Source: Ampullaceana balthica | Taxonomy: Eukaryota > Mollusca > Gastropoda > Lymnaeidae | DNA: 64,000 nt | Assembly (NCBI GenBank): GCA_944989445.1 | Contig: CALYLW010000121.1 | Location: forward strand, 411,729-475,728 | Direction: 5' to 3' | Shown here: one piece after another, positions 57,828-64,000 of the stretch | How positions within the stretch are numbered: the first letter of the stretch is position 1 | Layout of the letters: every line of letters starts with the position of its first letter | Notes under the pieces: generated by a model | The model's input: the letters and a program-made list of their open reading frames with translations, nothing else | Told to the model about the DNA's origin: nothing | The model's database searches: none | Position numbers and translations under genes: made by a program

Positions 57828-58237
57828 GGGGCCGTCCATAAATGACGTCACGCACCTGGGGGGGGGGAGTCACATACGTGTGTGACGATGTGTGCCGAGG
57901 GGGGGGGTGTATTAAGAAATGCGACGTCGCTTCAAATCTCGCAACTTTAAATAAATTTCCACTTAAATATTTGATTACTGACACTTTATTTAATGACGTT
58001 TATGTAAAGCACGTGTTACGATATTAGAATGCAGCGCTACACTAAAAACATACTTAAATGGCAAAAATTTAATTTTAAACATGCTCATTTTCAAACAGAA
58101 AATACGGCTGTTATTGGGGGGGGGTCAAAGCTTTGTGACGTCTTATTGAAGAAGGGCTCAAAGTTTTTGTGACGCCTTGTGACGAGGGGGGAAGGAGATT
58201 TCAGCCAAAATACCGTGCTTGCTTTATGGACGGCCAC
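57828..58237. mobile_element. MITE with GGCCGTCCATAAA inverted ends
   Basis: GGCCGTCCATAAA (57830-57842) and TTTATGGACGGCC (58223-58235) are exact inverted ends. Inside, ends are followed by tgacgtcacgc and G-runs (57859-57867, 57900-57908, 58116-58124). Elements with this 'gtccataaatgacgtcac' style are widespread in invertebrates. No coding capacity. Confidence 0.82.
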
Positions 58238-58546
58238 CTAGGTCATCTTATAGTGGTTTTTTAAAATTAATAAACATGAATAAATAATTGTAATTGAAAC
58301 GAAGTAATGGTGGGTAACATGTTTACCATTGCATTCCATATTTATGTAAGCAGTAATAAAAGAGGCCGCATAAGATTATATATTTATAAATACACATTTA
58401 TAAAAATACAAATACTTTTTAAAGGCCACAAGAAAGTTACTGAGGTCGCAGGCCACACCCATGAGACAAAACATATTCCAAATTCAAGACCAAAAAAAAA
58501 TTACCAATGAGTTTTTTTTTACAATCAAAGAAATTTTATACATTAG

Positions 58547-58707
58547 CAGTGGCGTAACAACGGCTTGGCATTGGGGCAGTTGCCAAGGGCGCCGGCCTGC
58601 GTCAGTTCAAAAGGGAGTCGCTAAATCTATAAATTTTTTTTTAAATTTAATTAAAAGGCGCCTAAAATAAATTAGCCAAGGGAGTCAAAAACCCAGTTAC
58701 GCATCTG
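58547..58707 (+). mobile_element. 161-bp non-autonomous hAT with perfect 8-bp duplication
   Basis: Starts CAGTGGCGTAACAACGGC; the reverse complement of the end is CAGATGCGTAACTGGG. Identical TACATTAG 8-mers at 58539-58546 and 58708-58715. Inside are ttgccaagggcgcc-type GC-rich ends typical of this family. Confidence 0.95.
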
Positions 58708-58984
58708 TACATTAGTATGTAAACATATTTATACATTTATTTTCCTAACTTTCATTATAGAAAAATCGTATATTATGCTATCAAAATTAAAATTATTTGT
58801 AATATCTTGTTCTATGGACAGTATTGCAAGATTTTGTTGTCTTTAATCGCTCAACGTGGAACGAAGATAATTTTTTTATCAACTTCAGTTTGGAGAAGCT
58901 CCTTTCCCAACTAGCGACACTGATAGCAATAGTTGAAAAAATTCATAACAACACCGATATTCATTATCCATGCAGAAATAAGTT

Positions 58985-59070
58985 AATGACCCGCTCATAA
59001 GCCGACCCCCCAACTTTTCCCCCTAGTTTTTGTCCAAAAAAGGTCGGCTTGCGAACGAGTATATACGGTA
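58985..59070. repeat. short repeat with inverted gtcggctt/aagccgac arms
   Basis: 'gctcataagccgacccccca' and 'aaggtcggcttgcgaacgag' followed by tatatacggtaatt face each other. This resembles the ends of a dispersed DNA element deleted internally. It bounds the truncated second hAT copy. Confidence 0.5.
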
Positions 59071-59079
59071 ATTCTCTTT

Positions 59080-59690
59080 TTATGGTTTAAGCAAAGAAAC
59101 GCTGAAGAGCATTATTTTTCTCAGGCAACTATGCCCTATGCTATAACTATTAAGATTTGCTGCGTGGTATTTCTAAACTGTTTTACGGCATCGATCAATA
59201 TAATCCAGAATTCCAGACGATTTGAAGGAGGATTTGTAGGTGGTTTTTTTTGCGTACCGGTATGCAATACTCTTGCATTCCAATTACCCGAGTGTTGTAT
59301 TAAGATATATACAGTAATTGCTTACTTGTGGTTTGCAGCTACTCGACTAGACCCACAAAAGTAAAAAAAAATATATTAAAAAAATGAAACGTTTTTGTCA
59401 GGTCGTCCCAAGCTATCAACTAAACATAAGTTACTAGTAAATTATTTTATTACGTTCGTTGCATTATGCCCATACACGTGGTTTATATTGTCGCTTTTAA
59501 GTTCAAGCCAAAGCCCTAGCGCATTGTTTGTGTCAAAGAAGAGAACGGTGCCAATTATCGGAGTTGAAGTTGGATTACAAATTATTGTAATGAGGAGCTT
59601 TTTGTCAGGACTCTTAAGTTCCCTTGGGATATCCTCACAATGTCCAGTTTTCTCTCTCGTTTCCTGCCATTACTCTTGACCATGCTGCGA
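59080..59690. other. AT-rich region, no supported gene
   Basis: Open plus frames at 59131-59364 and 59395-59679 are hydrophobic but without recognised motif, start context or splice signals. Confidence 0.25.
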
Positions 59691-59696
59691 TAAGTT

Positions 59697-60110
59697 CAAC
59701 GACCTGAACAGAGGTTCTCAACGACCTGAACAGAGGTTCTCAAAGACCTGAACAGAGGCTCTCAACGACGTGAACAGAGGTTCTCAAAGACCTGAACAGA
59801 GGCTCTCAACGACGTGAACAGAGGTTCTCAACGACCTGAACAGAGGTTCTCAACAACCTAAACAGAGGTTCTCAACAACCTAAACAGAGGTTATCAACAA
59901 CCTAAACAGAGGTTCTCAATGACATGTACAGAGGTTCTCAACGACCTGAACAGAGGTTCTCAACATCCTAAACAGGGGTTCTCAACAACCTAAACAGAGG
60001 TTTTCAACAACCTAAACAGAGGTTCTCAACAACCTAAACAGAGGTTCTCAACAACCTAAACAGAGGTTCTCAACGACATGAACAGAGGCTCTGAATGACC
60101 TAAATAGAGT
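59697..60110 (+). repeat. 22-bp minisatellite, about 19 copies
   Basis: The unit is caacgacctgaacagaggtt plus ct. Variants caacaacctaaacagagg predominate in the right half. It is unrelated in sequence to the 22-bp array at 17317. Confidence 0.94.
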
Positions 60111-60584
60111 TTGAAAACCCTAGATAAAATCTATCTGAAACAAATGCAAGACAGAGAGGGGTTTCTAGCAGTCTAATGAAGATAGAGATCATCGGAGTGT
60201 TTTCCATTAACTGTTTCCACCATCTCCTAATCACGATGTCTAGCAAATGATTGAAATTCTGTGTTGACACAGTGTGGCAACCTCGCCCAATGTTTGTTCT
60301 AGCCGTAAATATTTTCTGCTTCATCATCTAAAATAATTCAGTTAAATTTTGTTAATACTTTCAATTAGAACACACAAGTTGGGAATCAAACTTTCACGGT
60401 TCTTAAGGGCTTCTCCCCCCTTACTTTCCATCTCTGTTTATGCAGGTGAAACAGATGAAAGAGCAAGAGATAAAACCTTTTCCTTGGAGTCACGGAAAGT
60501 TGTGGTGCTTATGTTGAAATTAATTTTTATTTCCATTTTTTTAAAAAATGAATTGTATATTGTTATTTGTAACAACCCTAACAG

Positions 60585-60650
60585 CCATGTGTGTGTGTGC
60601 GTGCGTGTGTGTGTGTGTGTATGTATGTGTGGGGGGGAGGGGGTGACGGG
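60585..60650 (+). repeat. GT microsatellite and G-run
   Basis: (GT)n with GTGC/GTAT interruptions, then a ggggggg run. Confidence 0.85.
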
Positions 60651-60659
60651 TTATTTGAG

Positions 60660-61180
60660 ACGTAGTAAATAAGTAATGACAATTTTATTAATAACAGTTA
60701 AACATACTGCACACGATTCAAGAGTAGTTTGGTTGAGTCAGTTAAACGTCACTGGAATGTGAAGCTGGAGTCTGTATCCTGTATACTTGCTCCGGACAAA
60801 CTCGCCATCGCTTGCTTCTGGTCTCGCTATCGACCCGCCCTCCCCATCCATCCTAGTCTTCCCATTCATCTAGCCCTTCTTTCCCATCAGTCATCCCATC
60901 GGCATTAATCACACTCTCCCCCTCCAATTACCTCCTCATCCACCACGGCCTTCCTAGAAAGCATTCCCCATTAGAACTGCACTCGCCTACAGACTTCTCT
61001 CTGTGTCCACCCTGTTTTTTTCCTACCACGCCAGATCTCCTAGTCACTTGCGACCTACCTCACCAACTCGCCCCCCACCGCCCCAGCTATTAGCTTCCCC
61101 CCGTTACAACGCTCTTTAAAAACCCAATCTGTCTGCAACATCCATCCTTCCTCAACCATCTTCCCTCCCCATCCATACTT
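60660..61180. other. C-rich sequence leading into the minisatellite
   Basis: Composition shifts from AT-rich to CT-rich with many 'ccatcc' and 'cttccc' words, apparently an old, diverged extension of the array to the right. Confidence 0.35.
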
Positions 61181-61182
61181 AC

Positions 61183-61420
61183 CTTTATCCATCCTACCCT
61201 CCCCATCCATCCTTCCCTCCCCATCCTCCTTCCCTCCCCATCCATCCTTCACGCCCCACCCATCCTTCCCTCCCCATCCTCCTTCCCTCCCCATCCATCT
61301 TACCCTCCCCATCCATCCTACCCTCCCCATCCTCCTTCCCTCCCCATTCATCCTTCCCTTCCAATTCATCCTTCCCTCCCCACCCATCCTCCCCTCCCCA
61401 TCCACCCAACTCTGCCCATT
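61183..61420 (+). repeat. pyrimidine-rich minisatellite (ccctccccatccatcctt)
   Basis: Imperfect units ccctccccatccatcctt alternate with a shorter ccctccccatcctcctt form. The minus strand gives a Gly/Trp/Asp-rich false ORF of 163 codons (61055-61546). Confidence 0.88.
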
Positions 61421-61639
61421 TTGTTTATCCCTTCCACTCCCCCCATCCCTCATACTCTTCCCATTCGCCCTGCACTCACCACCCGTCCTATCTTTCAACC
61501 AGCCCGGTACACTCCGCCCGCCCCTTGCATTCCCTTGAAATGCCATCTATTACCCTCGTTGCCTTACTGTAGCTTGCTTGTAGATCATTTGGGGCATCAC
61601 TTACACCCTCTATGGCAATATCCCTTGACCTAATCCTAT

Positions 61640-62815
61640 TACAGAGCGCCACCATTCGGCAGTGTTGCCTCTCCGCGCGTCACGTGGGGTGGGCGTGTTT
61701 ACACTCTGGCTAAAGTTTGGCTATTGTCTTGATTCACGTGCCTTACATCAGTGTAACTGCACTTCAATTAGAATTCTTAACAACCCTGGATTTGTTTCAT
61801 AGATTTTGTCTCTGGCAACAAATACTTCTACAAGATTTCTGAGAGCGCTCTGTTTCTTATATTGCCCGTTTTATAAAAACAAAACTCGTTTTAGAATCTA
61901 GATCAAAGGTTCTTACATTGTTCCAATCCCTGGCCCCTGAAACTTATCTTCGGTTATCTCAACCTCTCATCACTAGTTTCCATTTAAATCAATTTCTTTA
62001 TTTGTGAATTGAAACATACATTTTTCATTTTTTACATACTAAAATAGAACTTTTTGCATAAATAATAATAACCTCAAACAGTTGAGAGAAATATACTTCA
62101 GCCTCTAAAATATTGTGGTAAAAACTTTGCATGAGCTTCGTATTACATCAGCTATTCACCGGTCAATTCTTTTTCTTAAGAATGAGTTTGGCGAGTCACT
62201 AGCACCAACGTGATCAATTGTGTTTATGCTGTTTCTGTGTCAGGCCACGTTAAAACGCTAGTTTCAAACATTTACAACAACAACCAAAAACAAAATATAT
62301 ATAAAACCAAAGCCTCTTCCACGTTTATAGAAAATTCCCAAACGAGATAAGAAAAAAAATCAAAATTTATTTTAAATATTATTATTTAAACTTGTCAGCG
62401 TATTATGTAACCGTTAATAAAACTAAGCCTCTGCCAAGGTCACGTGCATCAAAAAGTAGCTCAAACATTGAGAAAAAAAAGGGGTTGGAGAATTTATTTT
62501 TTTAAAACATAGAGCAAAATGAGTGCAAATACATGAACATGTTCTGTTCATTGATCGTTAGAAATGTTCAGTATCTTGACACCACCAACACCTCCTCAAA
62601 GGTATTCAGTTCACGCCATGACTAGTTATAAGATCAAACGAGTGTTCCGTGGAGTTGAAACATTTCTCACATCTGAAAGTGAGCAGACAAACACACGCAG
62701 ATATCAGACAGGCACACACACACACACAAATACCATCCATTTACATCCGTTGTGTTTTTTTTAACTTGACTCACCATGCAAGCTAATAATTGGAGAATTC
62801 CATCGGATGATTATT
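61640..62815. other. AT-rich region, no supported gene
   Basis: A short CA tract occurs at 62714-62726. No exons, arrays or element ends recognised. Confidence 0.3.
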
Positions 62816-62824
62816 TATTTTTCT

Positions 62825-63050
62825 GTTTTTATTACCACGTTTTTATTAACTTTCTTTCGTTCCTGTCTTACCACAATTTTTCAAATCTGCCAACGTAAAA
62901 TTAAACCACTTCTGATGGTCCTAGAGATCTCAAAATTTTACCACAGATAGATATTGGATGACAATGCATTTGTATCAAAATTTCAGATCGATCGAATGTA
63001 CCGTTATTAAATTATTGAACTTTTTAGTTTATCTATATATAAGCCTATGT
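62825..63050 (+). mobile_element. M3 repeat, copy 2
   Basis: ttaccacgtttttattaac followed by 'ttttcaaatctgccaacgta' and 'cttctgatggtcctagagat' parallels 22913-23150. It again stands next to a foldback element. Confidence 0.7.
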
Positions 63051-63244
63051 ATTATCCGTCTGCCCTTGTTTACATTAAAAATTTACATTCACGTGCCGAG
63101 TTCACACCAATCCCGACCACAAAAACCATGTTTAACATCAAGGGGAGATCAGTCATTTCCAGTCTGTAAATGTTTGTTGGGCAATGCGTATCATATTTGA
63201 GCATAATCAATACTTCAAAACTCAGCATAGCATACACTTACTCT

Positions 63245-63610
63245 AAAAAGAATAAAATAAATAGAAGTAAAAGAAAGGTTTTTAAAAACCACGTTTTTAT
63301 AAGCGGACTAAAAAGAAGAAAATAAAATTTAAAAATTTAAAATTTAAATTAAGTACTATGATGTAATATGACTAAAAACGTGGGCGGGCGCTTTTTAGGC
63401 GTTTGGCTAAAATGATTAGGGTTTACAAATGACGAGTAAGAAAATGAATGAATTGAATTAGTTAAGCCTGAGAAGCGCCCGCCCCACTCTTTTAGTCAAT
63501 TTAATCATAGTACTTAGTTTAAATTTAAATTTTTTAAATTTTATTTTCTTCTTTTTAGTCCGCTTATAAAAACGTGGTTTTTAAAAATCTTTTTTTTACT
63601 TCTATTTATA
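63245..63610. mobile_element. foldback (inverted-repeat) element, copy 2
   Basis: Arms of roughly 145 bp (63250-63395 and 63473-63610) are near-perfect reverse complements, sharing taaaaaccacgtttttataa, gcggactaaaaagaagaaaa, and gtgggcgggcgctt against aagcgcccgcccca. The centre is about 78 bp. It belongs to the same family as 23225-23628. No gene inside. Confidence 0.88.
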
Positions 63611-64000
63611 TTTCTTCGTTTTTTTTAAAAAATAAAATGTATGAGAACAGCCTTCAAGTCATGACAACTGAATATTTGATCTTATGATTAAACTTGTGTA
63701 ACATTTACGTAGTTGTTTGACAACAAAGTAGTGAGACAGTAGAGGCATTAAGCTTGGCATCTTTCGGGAAGTAAGTTAAATCTATATGTATAATTCGCCA
63801 GAACTTAGGACAAGCACAAGACGACGTGAGCAAGCAACCATGAGGAATGACCCTCGCTAGGGTCGACCAATGACAGTTTATGGTTGGCAAGTGGTTGTGG
63901 TGCAAAGGGGCGGTAGGTCAACCGCAGTGCGCATGTCTCGAGATCAACAATGCGTCTTGCGTTCATTCGCGTTGTTCTCATTTCTTCGTGCTGCTGTTTG

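Larger units (their letters stand above)
57768..58985 (-). mobile_element. second hAT copy, inverted, truncated
   Basis: It starts CAGTGGCGTAGCTAGAAC at 57768, two bases after the end of the first copy. The GC-rich terminus (ccgcccggggcggtctccaa) mirrors 57711-57750. Further matches in inverted order occur: gtaacatgtttaccattg region, ggccacaagaaagttactgag, and finally the transposase end, WERSFSKLKLIKK, read on the minus strand near 58915-58870. It stops at about 58985. Two younger elements interrupt it (57828-58237 and 58547-58707). Confidence 0.8.

Noticed and set aside
61055..61546. 163-codon Gly/Trp/Asp-rich minus-strand ORF
   Set aside because: Reverse translation of a pyrimidine-rich minisatellite and its diverged flanks.

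Overview
This is a 64 kb stretch of animal nuclear genome: AT-rich, intron-dominated and packed with transposable-element remains and minisatellites. The repeat types fit an invertebrate, most likely a mollusc and perhaps a gastropod: I-clade LINE with RNase H, tRNA-derived SINE with a GATAA tail, many hAT copies, Helitrons and AAT-tailed repeats. The species cannot be fixed from sequence alone. There is no bacterial-style operon, no CRISPR array and no stand-alone tRNA or rRNA gene.

The only host gene I can name is on the minus strand. Three phase-compatible exons (29651-29600, 8861-8704, 4744-4565) encode the N-terminal part of a paladin (PALD1-like) protein. The two inner exons are convincing. 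The first is inferred from a start codon, a strong donor and matching phase. Introns of about 20.7 kb and 4.0 kb separate them, and the rest of the gene lies left of position 1. A CpG-rich plus-strand block at 42,640-43,020 ends in a perfect splice donor and may be the first exon of another gene. A possible minus-strand exon at 41,021-41,174 is weak.

Layout. 1-8.9 kb: paladin exons 2-3, a 3.8 kb hAT element with a second hAT nested inside it, and a 47-bp minisatellite. 9-19 kb: repeats in the large intron, including 60 perfect copies of an 8-mer and a 4.5 kb degraded hAT holding several minisatellites. 19.7-26.1 kb: two copies of a 2.3 kb unit bordered by inverted copies of a family I call M1, plus a foldback element. 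26.6-31.2 kb: an AAT-tailed repeat, two hAT elements, paladin exon 1, and a 181-bp hAT whose target-site junction has expanded into a minisatellite. 32.8-33.8 kb: a 43-bp minisatellite. 35.3-38.9 kb: a broken I-type LINE on the minus strand. 42-51 kb: M1 and M2 copies, the CpG-rich block, five minisatellite fields, and a Helitron inserted in an M2 copy. 53-61.4 kb: two hAT copies meeting tail to tail with younger elements inside them, a full SINE, and more minisatellites. 62.8-63.6 kb: a second foldback palindrome.

I see no evidence for a new multi-gene system. The most informative signals are structural: a Helitron with an empty-site comparison inside the same window, a minisatellite seeded at a hAT target-site duplication, and the M1/M2 families, which combine terminal inverted repeats with a 3' hairpin in a Helitron2/Helentron-like arrangement.
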